The notes under the pieces were generated by a model. The model had not been told where the DNA came from, searched no databases, and saw only the letters and a program-made list of their open reading frames with translations. The translations under genes were made by a program, and so were the position numbers. A DNA stretch of 64,000 nucleotides from Deinococcus aestuarii (GTDB lineage: Bacteria > Deinococcota > Deinococci > Deinococcales > Deinococcaceae). Shown piece by piece: positions 41,414 through 50,999 of this stretch. Positions within the stretch are counted from its first letter, which is position 1; each line of letters opens with the position of its first letter. The stretch is taken from contig NZ_JAHKSN010000005.1 in assembly GCF_018863415.1 (NCBI RefSeq), positions 62,001 through 126,000 on the forward strand, read 5' to 3'.

Positions 41414-43120
41414 ATGGCGTGGTGGAAAGAAAGCGTCGTGTACCAGATCTACCCCCGCAGCTTCCTCGACACGGACGGCGACGGCATCGGTGACCTGCGG
41501 GGGATCACCGCCCGGCTGGATTACCTGCATACGCTCGGCGTGGACGTGATCTGGCTGTGCCCGGTCTATCAGTCCCCGAACGACGACGGCGGCTACGACG
41601 TCTCCGACTACCGGGCCATCCTGCCCGAGTTCGGGACGATGGAGGACTTCGGCGAGCTGCTCGCCGAGACGCGTCGGCGCGGGATGCGGCTGGTGATGGA
41701 CCTCGTGGTGAACCACACCAGCGACGAGCACCCCTGGTTCGTGGAGGCGCGGCGGTCAAAGGACAATCCCTACCGCGACTTCTACATCTGGCGGCCGGGC
41801 AAAGGCGGCGGGCCACCCAACAACTGGGGCTCGCACTTCGGCGGCTCGGCGTGGAAGTACGATCCCCAGACGGGCGAGTATTTCCTGCACCTCTTCTCCG
41901 AGCGGCAGCCCGACCTGAACTGGGACAATCCCCGGGTCCGCGAGGAGGTCTACGACATGATGGGCTGGTGGCTGGACCGGGGCCTGGGCGGCTTCCGGAT
42001 GGACACCATCAACATGCTCTCCAAGGCGCCCGACTTTCCCGAGGGGACCGTGCGGGGCGACTACCCCTACCCGCTCGCCGAGGAGCACTTCCTGAACGGG
42101 CCGCGCCTGTTCGAGTACCTGCGGGAGATGAAGGAGCGGGTGCTGGACCGCTACGACGTGCTCACCGTCGGCGAGACCCCCGGGGTCAGTCCCGAACTCG
42201 GCGTGGCCTACACGCACGAGACCCGGGGCGTGCTGAGCATGATCTTCCAGATGGAGCACATGGCGCTCGACGCCGACCCCGCCCACCCCACGCCCCGGTG
42301 GACGAAGGTGCCCTGGAGCCTCGCCGAACTCAAGCGCGTCACGACCCGCTGGCAACACGCCCTGCACGGCCAGGGGTGGAACAGCCTGTACCTCTCCAAC
42401 CACGACGTGCCCCGGATGGTCTCCCGCTTCGGGGACGACGGGGAGTACCGGGTCGAGTCGGCCAAACTGCTCGCCACCTTCTTGCACACCCTCCAGGGCA
42501 CGCCCTACATCTATCAGGGCGACGAGATCGGCATGACGAACGTGCAGTTCCCCTCCATCGAGGACTACCGCGACGTGGACGCCCTGAATTTCTACCGCGA
42601 GCGGGTCACCGAGGGAGGCGGCGACCCCGCAGACACCCTCGCGCGCATCCACCTCAAGGGCCGCGACAACGCCCGCACGCCGATGCAGTGGGACGCCGGG
42701 CCGAAGGCCGGGTTCACGACCGGCACGCCCTGGATCGGGGTCAATCCCAACCACACGTGGATCAACGTCGAGGCGGCCCTGGGCGACCCCGGTTCGGTCT
42801 TCTGGTACTACCGCGACCTGATCCGGCTGCGGCGCACCCACCCGGTGATCGTGGACGGGCGCTACGACCTCCTCCTGCCCGACCATCCCCAGGTGTACGC
42901 CTACACCCGGACGACCGGGGGTGAACACCTGCTCGTCTTGCTCAACTTCAGCCGGGAAGCGGTGACCCTGCCCTGGCCCGGCGACCCTCCCGCACCCTCC
43001 ACGCGGCTCCTCCTGGCGAACTACGGGGCGCCGGAGGAACCGGAGCCGACACTGACCCTCCGTCCCTACGAAGCGCGGGTGTACCTCACCTGCCCCGGGG
43101 AGGGTGATCGTATGGCCTGA
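41414..43120 (+). CDS. GH13 alpha-glucosidase (oligo-1,6-glucosidase type)
   Basis: A 568-residue TIM-barrel hydrolase of the oligo-1,6-glucosidase/alpha-glucosidase subgroup. Conserved regions are DLVVNH (96-101), nucleophile Asp197 in GFRMDTI, acid/base Glu254 in VGETPG and Asp331 in SNHDVPR. QPDLNWDNP (165-173) is typical of the small-oligosaccharide subgroup. It has no signal peptide, so it acts on imported maltose, isomaltose or sucrose. AAGGGGG precedes the ATG. It leads the operon GH13, SBP, permease, permease. Confidence 0.92.
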   Translation: MAWWKESVVYQIYPRSFLDTDGDGIGDLRGITARLDYLHTLGVDVIWLCPVYQSPNDDGGYDVSDYRAILPEFGTMEDFGELLAETRRRGMRLVMDLVVNHTSDEHPWFVEARRSKDNPYRDFYIWRPGKGGGPPNNWGSHFGGSAWKYDPQTGEYFLHLFSERQPDLNWDNPRVREEVYDMMGWWLDRGLGGFRMDTINMLSKAPDFPEGTVRGDYPYPLAEEHFLNGPRLFEYLREMKERVLDRYDVLTVGETPGVSPELGVAYTHETRGVLSMIFQMEHMALDADPAHPTPRWTKVPWSLAELKRVTTRWQHALHGQGWNSLYLSNHDVPRMVSRFGDDGEYRVESAKLLATFLHTLQGTPYIYQGDEIGMTNVQFPSIEDYRDVDALNFYRERVTEGGGDPADTLARIHLKGRDNARTPMQWDAGPKAGFTTGTPWIGVNPNHTWINVEAALGDPGSVFWYYRDLIRLRRTHPVIVDGRYDLLLPDHPQVYAYTRTTGGEHLLVLLNFSREAVTLPWPGDPPAPSTRLLLANYGAPEEPEPTLTLRPYEARVYLTCPGEGDRMA

Positions 43121-43241
43121 TTCGCCCTGCGCAGTCCCCGCACCACGTCCCCCCGGTCCTCGTGGAAGGCGCCCCCACCGCGGTGGCCCTCCCCCCCCGG
43201 TCCTGTCGGTTTCCCCGCTTCTCGCCCAGGAGGCCTCCCAC

Positions 43242-44438
43242 ATGAAGCACCGCACCCGCATGACGTTCCTCGCGCTGTCCCTGCTCGCCTCCAGCGCCCG
43301 CGCCGCCACCGAGATCGAGTTTTACGTCGGCAACAAGGGCGTCGAGACCTGGAAGCAGCTTTTCGCCGCCTTCGAGAAGCAAAATCCCGGAATCAAGGTG
43401 AACCTCACCGTGCCGCCGGACTTCGTGGCCGTCCTCAAGACCCGCATCGTGAAGAACAAGGCGCCCGACATCGTGGCGATGGGCGGGGACACCAACTTCA
43501 AGGGCTTTGCGGAGGGCGGCGTGTTCAAGGACTACGCCGCAGACCCCCTCGTGAAGAAGGTCAAGCCGATCTACGTGCAGCAGCTCCAGGCCATCGTGGG
43601 CGGGAAAGAGGTGTACGGCATTCCCTACACGGCCAACACCATCGGCCTGATCTACAACGTGGACAAGCTCAGGGGGCTGGGGCTTGAACCCCCCAAGACC
43701 TACGCGCAGTTCATCGCGGCCCTGAAAAAGGCGAAGGCGGCGGGCCAGACGCCCCTGACCCTGACCCTCAAGGACGCCTGGGTCACCTTGCCCTTCATGA
43801 ACGCCATCGCCGTGAACACCGTGCCCGCCAACTTCGCCGCGCAGAAGACCGCCGGGAAGGCCACCTTCCAGCAGGCCTACAGCGGCGTGGCCGACAAGAT
43901 GCTCGAGATCGCCGGTTACAGCCAGAAAGACCCGTTGGGCACGAGCTACGCCGACGGCACCGCCGCCTTCGCCCGGGGGGGCAGCGTGTTCTACATCCAG
44001 GGGGACTGGTCGCTGCCGGACATCCTGGCGGCCAATCCGGGCGTCAAGGTGGCGATGGTGCCCTTCCCGGCCACCAACGGGCAAAACCGGGTCGTCAGCA
44101 GCGTGGACCTGCTGCTCGCCTCGTCGAAAAGCACCCGGCACCCCGCCGAGGTCGCCAAGCTGCTCGGGTTCCTGACGACCCCGCAGAACGTGAACACCTT
44201 CCTCAAGGCGGTCAACGCCCCGTCCGTACAGGTGGGGACCGTCCCCACGGACCCCCGGCTCTCGGCCATGCGGGCGAGCTACGCCGGCGGCAACATCGCG
44301 GGGGCGCCCTTCAACCTCTTCCCGCCCGGCCTGTCCGCCGAGACCTACTGGCAGGCCATGTTGCAGGACAAGAACAAGGCCAAGGCCCTGAGCGGCCTGG
44401 ACAAGACCTGGGCGGACGTGCTCAAGCGCACCTACTAG
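43242..44438 (+). CDS. Sugar ABC transporter substrate-binding protein (CUT1 type)
   Basis: A 398-residue secreted binding protein. The signal peptide is about residues 1-21 (LALSLLASSARA), followed by the binding fold (TEIEFYVGNKGVETWKQLF). The segment PYTANTIGLIYNVDKL is typical of CUT1 binding proteins. The ATG at 43242 has AGGAGG 9 nt upstream. It would deliver the disaccharide hydrolysed by the GH13 and GH32 enzymes encoded next to it. Confidence 0.88.
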   Translation: MKHRTRMTFLALSLLASSARAATEIEFYVGNKGVETWKQLFAAFEKQNPGIKVNLTVPPDFVAVLKTRIVKNKAPDIVAMGGDTNFKGFAEGGVFKDYAADPLVKKVKPIYVQQLQAIVGGKEVYGIPYTANTIGLIYNVDKLRGLGLEPPKTYAQFIAALKKAKAAGQTPLTLTLKDAWVTLPFMNAIAVNTVPANFAAQKTAGKATFQQAYSGVADKMLEIAGYSQKDPLGTSYADGTAAFARGGSVFYIQGDWSLPDILAANPGVKVAMVPFPATNGQNRVVSSVDLLLASSKSTRHPAEVAKLLGFLTTPQNVNTFLKAVNAPSVQVGTVPTDPRLSAMRASYAGGNIAGAPFNLFPPGLSAETYWQAMLQDKNKAKALSGLDKTWADVLKRTY

Positions 44439-44506
44439 CCTTTTCGCGTGCCGGGGCCAGGGGCAGGGGGAGCGGTTGACCCGGCCTCCGGCCCCCAGGG
44501 AGACCC

Positions 44507-45430
44507 ATGAGCGCCATCACCGAACCGAACGTGAGCAGCACGTCCACCACCGCGCCGCCGCGCCGCCGCCGGAGGAGAGACCACACCTACCTCTTCATGG
44601 CCCTGCCCGCCGTCCTCCTCTTTTTCGTCTTCCACACCTACCCGGCGATCCAGGGCATCTTGTACAGCTTCACGAACTTCAGGGGCTACGGCGACTACGA
44701 CTTCGTGGGGCTGCGCAACTACCTGCAAATCTTTCAAGACGAGCGGGCGCTCGCCGCCTACCGCTTCACGTTCGTGTTCGCCGTCCTGGCGACGGTTCTG
44801 GTCAACATCATCGCGCTGACGGTCGCCATCGGCCTGAACGGCAACATCCGCTTTCGCAACTTCTTGCGCGGGATCTATTTCCTGCCGAACATCCTGAGCG
44901 TCCTGATCGTCGGGTTCATCTTCAACTACCTCTTCGCCAACCTCGTGCCGCGCATCGGCGAGGCGCTCGGCATCGCCGCCCTGTCGAGGAATATCCTGGG
45001 TGATCCCCAGCTCGCCTGGACGGGCATCCTCTTCGTGGCGGTGTGGCAGGCCGCGGCCTTCAACATCATCTTGTACCTCGCCGGGCTCCAGACCATCCCG
45101 TATGACCTGTACGAGGCGGCGGACATCGACGGGGCCGGAACGTGGCAGAAGTTCCGCAACATCACCTTCCCGATGATCGCGCCGTTTTTCACCATCAACA
45201 TGGTGCTGGCGATGAAGGGCTTTCTTCAGGTCTTCGACCAGATCGTGGCCCTGACGGGCGGCGGGCCGGGCACCTCCACCGAGTCGGTGTCCTTTCTGAT
45301 CTACAAGGGCGGCTTCGACGGCGGGCAGTTCGCGTACCAGTCGGCCAACGCGGTGCTGTTCTTCATCGTGCTGGTGGTCGTCTCGCTGGCCCAGACGAGA
45401 ATCCTGCAACGCCGGGAGGTGGAGGCGTGA
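44507..45430 (+). CDS. Sugar ABC transporter permease (MalF/CUT1 type)
   Basis: A 307-residue permease with an arginine-rich cytoplasmic N-terminus (PRRRRRR, 18-24) and six predicted membrane segments from residue 29. Its EAA loop reads DLYEAADIDGAGTWQKF near residue 205. Its stop overlaps the GTG of the second permease. No ATPase gene is present, as in the beta-glucoside operon, so both importers may share one. Confidence 0.9.
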   Translation: MSAITEPNVSSTSTTAPPRRRRRRDHTYLFMALPAVLLFFVFHTYPAIQGILYSFTNFRGYGDYDFVGLRNYLQIFQDERALAAYRFTFVFAVLATVLVNIIALTVAIGLNGNIRFRNFLRGIYFLPNILSVLIVGFIFNYLFANLVPRIGEALGIAALSRNILGDPQLAWTGILFVAVWQAAAFNIILYLAGLQTIPYDLYEAADIDGAGTWQKFRNITFPMIAPFFTINMVLAMKGFLQVFDQIVALTGGGPGTSTESVSFLIYKGGFDGGQFAYQSANAVLFFIVLVVVSLAQTRILQRREVEA

Positions 45431-46266
45431 CGGCCCAGACGGGCGACGCCAAGCGGCCCAACTGGGGGGTCACCCTGCTGCTGTGCCTGGGGGCGCTGAC
45501 GATCCTCTTCCCGCTCTACCTCGCGGTGGTGACGGCCCTCAAGACGCCGCAGGAGCTGGCGAACTCGGTGTTCGCGCTTCCCAGCACGTTCCGGTGGCAG
45601 AACTTCACCGAGGCGATCCGGCTCACCAACTTCTTCACGGCCTTCCGCACGAGCGCCCTCGTGACGGTCTCGGTCGTCGTGCTGACGCTGATCACCAACT
45701 CTCTGGTCGCCTACGCCATCGCCCGCAACCAGCACAAGCGCTTTTTCCGTTACCTGTACTACTACTTCATCAGCGCCCTGTTCATCCCCTTCCCGATCAT
45801 CATGCTGCCGGTGGTGCGGCAGACGAGCGCCTGGGGCATGGACAACCCCTACGGGCTGATCTTCCTGTACGTGGTGTACGGGCTGTCGTTCAACATCTTC
45901 GTGTACGTGGGCTACATCAAGTCCATTCCGCGCGAGCTGGAGGAGGCGGCCCTGATCGACGGCGCGACGACCTGGCAGACCTTTTGGAAGATCATCTTTC
46001 CGCTGCTCGCGCCCATGAACGCGACGGTCGGCATCCTGACCTGCCTGTGGGCCTGGAACGACTTCCTGCTGCCGCTGGTGATCATCAGCGATCCGCAGTT
46101 CGCCACACTGCCGCTCGTGCAATACATCTTCCAGGGGCAATTCAGCACCAACTACAACCTGGCCTTCGCCTCGTACCTGATGACGCTCGCGCCGATGGTC
46201 ATCGTGTACCTGCTCGCCCAGCGCTGGATCATCAGCGGCGTGACCCAGGGGGCGGTCAAGGGGTAG
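45427..46266 (+). CDS. Sugar ABC transporter permease (MalG/CUT1 type)
   Basis: A 279-residue permease starting at GTG 45427 (GGAGGTGGAG upstream), overlapping the preceding stop. Six hydrophobic segments and the EAA loop ELEEAALIDGATTWQTF are visible. The last residues (ISGVTQGAVKG) match the usual MalG-like terminus. It completes the channel for the 43242-44438 binding protein and converges with the GH32 gene. Confidence 0.9.
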   Translation: MTAQTGDAKRPNWGVTLLLCLGALTILFPLYLAVVTALKTPQELANSVFALPSTFRWQNFTEAIRLTNFFTAFRTSALVTVSVVVLTLITNSLVAYAIARNQHKRFFRYLYYYFISALFIPFPIIMLPVVRQTSAWGMDNPYGLIFLYVVYGLSFNIFVYVGYIKSIPRELEEAALIDGATTWQTFWKIIFPLLAPMNATVGILTCLWAWNDFLLPLVIISDPQFATLPLVQYIFQGQFSTNYNLAFASYLMTLAPMVIVYLLAQRWIISGVTQGAVKG

Positions 46267-46358
46267 GGGCGTGCCTGTTCTCGTGTGGAACCCGTTGGAG
46301 CCGGGTTACCTTGAGCGTGATCCGGCTCTTGTCGGGAGGATCAGCCCGGCGCATTTCC

Positions 46359-47783
46359 CTATGAAGCGCGAATGCCGCCGTTCATGGTCCAGACCTGGAC
46401 CCGCGCCCGGGTCGGCCCAGCGGCGGTGACGAGGCCCTGCACACTCTCCGCCCGGGTCGGGTACACCCGGCTGCTCAGGCAGACCCGCCCGTTCGCATAC
46501 ACCTCCAGCACGCTGCCGTCGAGCAGCACGCGCAGGTCCAGGCCCTCCCCCCGCCTCAACGCGAGGTGCGCCCGCTGCGTGTCGCCGTTCGTGCGCGCGT
46601 CGAGTGAGGAGCGCGAGCGGTCGATCCGGAGCTGACGGGCCTCGGGGTGATACGTCACCACCGTCTCCTCGGCCCCGTTCGGGGAGCGCAGGAGGGTGAC
46701 CTGAACGGGGGATTCGTTCCCCGGCTCCACCCGCAGGCCAAGGTCGAGGTGCCGTCCCTCGAAGGCGTGCGGCGCCCCGCTTCCCAACACGACCTCCCCG
46801 TCCAGCACTGCCCCGCCCCGGTAGAGCGCGACCTCGGCGGCGGGAACCACGCGCAGGTCCCCCTCCTGGAGGCTCAGTTCGCGCGGCACGCTCAGGGCGC
46901 CCGCCCAGCCGCCCGGATCGATCAGGTCCTGGTGGCGCTGCTCGTTCAGCCAGGCCCACTGGAGCCGTCGCCCGTCCCCGCCCCGGGCGGTGAGGTGCGC
47001 GAAGGCCCCACCATCGCTGTCGAGGAGGCCCTCGCGCTCCGGCACAAAACGCTCGTCCTCGAACGTTCCCACGAAATACCGCGCGCCCAGGTTGGGTGCC
47101 ACCGACACGATCAGCACCCACCTCTCCCCGATGGGGAAGACGTTCGGGCACTCCCACATCACGCCCTGATCGGTGCGGGTGGCGGCGTACAGGACGTGCC
47201 GGTACGCCCAGTCGACCCCATTGGCCGAGCGGTAGAGCAAGACGGCGCCCCGGTCATGGTCGAGGGAGGCGCCGAGTGCCAGGTACCACCAGGCCCCGTG
47301 CCGGAAGACGTAGGGGTCGCGGAAGTCGTCGTGACGGACGCCCTCCGGTGGGTGCGGGATGATCGGATGGCCCGGGTCCTTCTGCCAGCTCACCAGGTCC
47401 CGGCTGGTCGCCCGGCACTGCGCCTGCCCTCCCCCCGAACAGCCGGTGTAGTACAGGGTGGGTAGGCCGCCCACCACGGCGAACGACCCGGAGAAACAGC
47501 CGTGCTCGTCGGCGCTCCCCGGCGTGGGGGCGAGGGCGAGGGGCTCGTCGCGCCAGGCCACGAGGTCGGCGCTGCTCGCGTGGCCCCAGTGGATGTGGCC
47601 CCACTGGGGGCGGTACGGGTTGTGCTGGTAGTACAGGTGCCAGCGCCCCCCGTGGTGCGTGATGCCGTTCGGGTCGTTGAGCCAGCCCGAGGGGGGCGTG
47701 AAGTGGTAGAGGGGCCGGTGCGGATCGCGTGGGAGAGCCGCACGCCCCGGGAAGGAGTGACCCGAAGATTGTTCGTCGGCCAT
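46359..47783 (-). CDS. GH32 beta-fructofuranosidase (invertase type)
   Basis: A 474-residue five-bladed propeller plus beta-sandwich hydrolase. Catalytic residues are the nucleophile Asp37 in WLNDPNG, the transition-state stabiliser Asp156 in FRDPYVF and the acid/base Glu211 in ECPNVF. It has no signal peptide, so it hydrolyses imported sucrose or short fructans. ATG 47783 is preferred: a CACACT hexamer ends 6 nt upstream, a near match to the leaderless pattern. A 19-residue extension to 47840 is possible. Converging with the GH13/ABC operon, it makes sucrose the most likely transported sugar. Confidence 0.9.
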   Translation of the reverse strand: MADEQSSGHSFPGRAALPRDPHRPLYHFTPPSGWLNDPNGITHHGGRWHLYYQHNPYRPQWGHIHWGHASSADLVAWRDEPLALAPTPGSADEHGCFSGSFAVVGGLPTLYYTGCSGGGQAQCRATSRDLVSWQKDPGHPIIPHPPEGVRHDDFRDPYVFRHGAWWYLALGASLDHDRGAVLLYRSANGVDWAYRHVLYAATRTDQGVMWECPNVFPIGERWVLIVSVAPNLGARYFVGTFEDERFVPEREGLLDSDGGAFAHLTARGGDGRRLQWAWLNEQRHQDLIDPGGWAGALSVPRELSLQEGDLRVVPAAEVALYRGGAVLDGEVVLGSGAPHAFEGRHLDLGLRVEPGNESPVQVTLLRSPNGAEETVVTYHPEARQLRIDRSRSSLDARTNGDTQRAHLALRRGEGLDLRVLLDGSVLEVYANGRVCLSSRVYPTRAESVQGLVTAAGPTRARVQVWTMNGGIRAS

Positions 47784-47789
47784 CCTTCC

Positions 47790-48191
47790 AGTGTGGCGGA
47801 GGAATGGGGCAAGGAGGACTGGAGTCAGCCGGACGGACATCGGGGAGGGCTTTTCAGAAAGAGCAACCCGGCGGCAGAGGGGGGCCCAGGCCCTGGGTCT
47901 GGACTCAACTCCTCGATGGCTCGGTGCGACGACGGATCAAGGCGCGCGGCAGAGTCTTTGCCGGAGGGTGGCTCATCCTGACTTCACCGCCGGTGGCGCC
48001 GCCACGCCCGGACCTCCGCAGGGGCGGTCTGGTCCTGACCTCGGCGGAGCGCAGGGTCGTCGGAATGTCCTGGTGTCCGGCCATTTGCAGGCGGTCGTCG
48101 AGCAGCCCCGTCCGCTTGCGGCCCCCTTTCCCGGCACCGTGAGGTGTCGAGCGCCCCGGCCGAGGGCCCGGTCCCCCACCCGAGGGGCGCC
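47790..48191. other. Intergenic interval without a recognisable gene
   Basis: About 400 nt upstream of the GH32 gene and downstream of padR. Open frames on both strands lack recognisable motifs and ribosome-binding sites. No repeat copy is present. Confidence 0.4.
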
Positions 48192-48767
48192 CTACCCCTC
48201 TCCTCCCCCACCGCCGGTGGGTGTGGACCGCGCCAGCCGCTCGATGGTCCGCGTCAGCCAGTCGCGGTCCGCCTGGGTCAGTAGGCGGATGCGCTCCATC
48301 GCCAGCCCCACGCCCACCGTGCAGGGTAGGTTATAGCTCTCGTAGAGCCGCAGCCGGGCCTCCACCCCCGCCAGGCGGCGGCGCAGGGCGTCCAGCGTCT
48401 CCTGCGGGGTCAGGTTCTCGGCGAACATGACCGGCACGTTGCCCGTCAGGATCAGGGCCTCCTCCCGTGCGAGCTGTGAGCGCAGCATCTCCCCGAAGCG
48501 CGCCCGCCCGGCCTCCGTGAGCCGGTAGACCCGGCGGTTCGGGCGCTGGCCGTGCTGCTCGACCCGGCTTTCCACCAGGCCGTGCCCCTCCAACCGCTCC
48601 AGAAGCTGATAGGCCGTCGCCTTTTTCAGGTGGATGACGTGGTGGAGGGTGCGCTCGATGAAGTCGTTGATCTCGTAGCCGTGGCGGTCCTGCGCGGTCA
48701 GCAGGCCCAGCAGCAGCAGGGTCCGCTCGTCGTCCGGGGGTGGGGAGGTGAGGGTATCCGGGGACAT
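48192..48767 (-). CDS. PadR-family transcriptional repressor
   Basis: A 191-residue regulator. The winged helix covers residues 15-90 (LLLLGLLTAQDRHGYEINDFIE, ATAYQLLERLEGHGLVES, RRVYRLTEAGRARF) and the helical C-terminus (PQETLDALRRRLAGVEARL) is of the PadR/Vir type used for dimerisation. The ATG has a -10 TAGGAT ending 6 nt upstream. An inverted repeat at 48783-48798 in the divergent promoter region is its probable operator, implying control of itself and the hydrolase at 48843. Confidence 0.88.
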   Translation of the reverse strand: MSPDTLTSPPPDDERTLLLLGLLTAQDRHGYEINDFIERTLHHVIHLKKATAYQLLERLEGHGLVESRVEQHGQRPNRRVYRLTEAGRARFGEMLRSQLAREEALILTGNVPVMFAENLTPQETLDALRRRLAGVEARLRLYESYNLPCTVGVGLAMERIRLLTQADRDWLTRTIERLARSTPTGGGGGEG

Positions 48768-48773
48768 CTGTTC

Positions 48774-48798
48774 ATCCTAGATTAGTCATTCTTGACTA
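48774..48798 (-). promoter_or_regulatory. padR leaderless -10 and PadR-type inverted repeat
   Basis: TAGGAT (48774-48779, minus strand) ends 6 nt before the padR ATG. Just behind it TAGTCA (48783-48788) and TGACTA (48793-48798) form a perfect inverted repeat with a 4-nt spacer, extendable to 8-nt arms with one mismatch. It lies between the divergent genes and can act on both. Confidence 0.7.
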
Positions 48799-48842
48799 GT
48801 CTGACCTTGAGCACGATTCACGCTCCGACCCAGGAGGTCCCC

Positions 48843-49811
48843 ATGCGAACGAACCGCCTTGTCCTTGCCACCGCCGTCCTCGCCGCCGCCGCGCTGGCGC
48901 TGAGTGCCTGCGCGCCCGCCCAGACGGCGCGGGCGGACGGCTCTGCCACCCTGCGCCCCGCCGTGAGCGGCGAGCGGCGTTCCCTGACGGTGCCGGGCTT
49001 CGGCCGGGTGAACTCCTACGCCGACCCGCGCGGCACCGGGCGCCCGCTGATCCTGACCCATTCGGTGAACGCCGCGGCCAGCGCCTACGAGATGAGGCCG
49101 CTGTGGGAGACCTACGCGGGCACGCGGCCCGTGTACGCCCTGGAGTGGCCGGGCTTCGGCAGCTCGGAGCGCCCCGACGTGACCTACACGCCGGAGCTGA
49201 TGGCGGCGGCGCTGCGGGCGCTGGTGGCCGAACTGGGCACCGACGTGGACGTGGTGTCGCTGAGCCTGGGGGGCGAGTTCGTCGCCCGCGCCGCGCTGGG
49301 GGAGCCGCGCATCCGCACCCTGGCGCTGATCAGCCCCAGCGGCTTCGGGCAGCCCCGGAACGGCACCCAGCGGGCCCCTGCGGACGACGGCGGCGTGAGG
49401 CTCTACAACCGCCTGAACAGCGTCGGTGACTTGGTGTACGGCACCCTGCGGACGCGGCCCAGCATCCAGTATTTTCTCAGCCGCAGCTTCCGGGGGCCGG
49501 TGCCGAAGGGCGTGATCGACTACGCCTACGACACCAGCCACCAGCCGGGGGCCAAGTACGCCCCGCTCTACTTCGTGAGCGGCCGCCTGTTCAACCCGGA
49601 CGCCTACGGCACGCTCTACAGCAGGCTCAACGTGCCCACGCTGGTGCTGTACGACCAAGACGGCTTCGTCTCCTTCGACCGCCTGCCCCTCTTCGCGCAG
49701 AAGGCGAACGCGCGGGTCGTCCGCATCCCGGATACCGACGGCCTGCCGCAGTTCGAGAAGCTGCCGGAGGTGAGGGCCGCCCTGGACGCCTTCTGGGCGG
49801 AGGCGCGGTAA
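48843..49811 (+). CDS. Alpha/beta-hydrolase lipoprotein
   Basis: A 322-residue secreted lipoprotein. The signal ends in a lipobox with Cys23 (ALSAC). The hydrolase fold shows an [14 protein letters not shown] oxyanion-region segment, [13 protein letters not shown] and the nucleophile Ser141 in a SLSLGG elbow instead of the usual GxSxG. The catalytic Asp is probably in LYDQDGFV near 285; the final His is not obvious in the last 40 residues, so activity is uncertain. AGGAGG precedes the ATG. It is divergent from and probably repressed by PadR. Confidence 0.8.
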   Translation: MRTNRLVLATAVLAAAALALSACAPAQTARADGSATLRPAVSGERRSLTVPGFGRVNSYADPRGTGRPLILTHSVNAAASAYEMRPLWETYAGTRPVYALEWPGFGSSERPDVTYTPELMAAALRALVAELGTDVDVVSLSLGGEFVARAALGEPRIRTLALISPSGFGQPRNGTQRAPADDGGVRLYNRLNSVGDLVYGTLRTRPSIQYFLSRSFRGPVPKGVIDYAYDTSHQPGAKYAPLYFVSGRLFNPDAYGTLYSRLNVPTLVLYDQDGFVSFDRLPLFAQKANARVVRIPDTDGLPQFEKLPEVRAALDAFWAEAR

Positions 49812-49861
49812 AGGGTCAAGCCTGTTGGAGCGCCGTGGGGCGGTCGGGGAGGTGATGGGCG

Positions 49862-50000
49862 GTGCGCCCTCTGGAGTCGCCTGCTGCGTCGTGGCGATGG
49901 ACCCATGCCCCCGGCAGGTCCCGCCCCTCGTCGACTGGCGGCCCCCACCCGCGACCGGGGCGGAGGTTGTGCGGGCTGACCTCAGCCGGGTCCAGCCCCG
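49862..50000 (-). pseudogene. Tyrosine recombinase 3' relic
   Basis: On the minus strand LDPAEVSPHNLRPG, then PVDEGRDLPG, occur in one frame, and GHGSIATTQQATPE continues in another. This is the order of the HxLRH box and the GHxSIxTTQxYxH box of phage-type integrases. The frame change, the lost catalytic Arg-His context and the Tyr replaced within TTQQAT show it is dead. It is distinct in sequence from the intact integrase at 20435. Confidence 0.6.
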
Positions 50001-50239
50001 CCCGCTTCGGCCCCGGGTCTTCGCGGTGCGGCAAGGCGGGCCAGGGTCCATCTCCGGCGTCTGCTCCAGCACCCCGGCAGGCGGTGGGGAGGTGCAGGCT
50101 GACCCCTGGCGCGGGCCAACGCCCTGGAGGGTCCCCCGTTCCCCCGCCGGGGCGGTCACCCCCCCTCCCGGCCGGTCCTGTGCAGATCAACCGGGGCAGA
50201 GGGAGCCGCCTGGAGTGGGGGTCATTCCAGCATCCTGGC

Positions 50240-50900
50240 CGTTCACCGGCCAGCCCCGGAGGAACCATGCCCAAGTGCCGCCTGCTCGCCATGAGGATGG
50301 TGCCGATCAGGCGGGGGTGATTTTGCAGGCCCACGTAGAGCCCGTCGGGTCCACCGCTGACGCCGGGGCGCGACCGTACAGCGGTGTGGGGTTGGGCGTG
50401 ACCCTGGCCCGGCAGATGGCGGTGAGCGTGGTCGTGGAACCGCTGTAAAAGAGGCGGCGCCCGGTGGTCGCCTCGCTGACCGTCGGGGTGCGGTCGCCCT
50501 GCTCTTCCATCCGGCCGGTGCCGAGATCGAAGGGACCGCCCGAAAATTCGGCCAGCCCCTGCCAGGAATCGCTGTCATCGCTGCCGGGAAAGGCCAGTCG
50601 GGTGCGGCCCTGTCCCTTCGGCGTGCGGGAGGTCCTGTTCTCGAAAGGCTCTGTCCGCCGATACCCCCGAACGGGTACCGTCTCAACCTCGTCGCCGGGC
50701 CAGAGCCGCGCGACCGGGACGCTCCTCGACGGCTTGCTTCGTCGGTGGCCGTTGAGGCGCCACGCCGACGCAGGGAGAGTGAAGCCACTCAACCACCGCC
50801 GCCCTCCAGCCCCGCCCCCAACCCGTGCCCTCCCAGGGGGCGGTCTTTCCCGCTGGCGGCGGTGAAAGGGGGGCCAGGGACGGCCGAGCCGGGCGCCCAC
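50240..50900 (-). other. Unassigned interval with a coding-like minus-strand stretch
   Basis: Between the integrase relic and the next gene the minus strand keeps protein-like segments, for example GRRLFYSGSTTTLTAI and WQGLAEFSGGPFDLGTG, then a frame change into VGLQNHPRLIGTILMASRR. The flavour recalls beta-propeller glycosidases, but this is a weak impression. No intact gene with a start signal is present. A -10-like TACACT at 50941-50946 may serve the binding-protein gene at 51000. Confidence 0.35.
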
Positions 50901-50999
50901 GTCACGCCGCCCCCGCGATGGTGTAAAAAGAGAATCAGCCTACACTCCAGAGGTTGGAGAGCGGGAAAGACCACGGCACATTCTCGGGGAGGTCCACGT

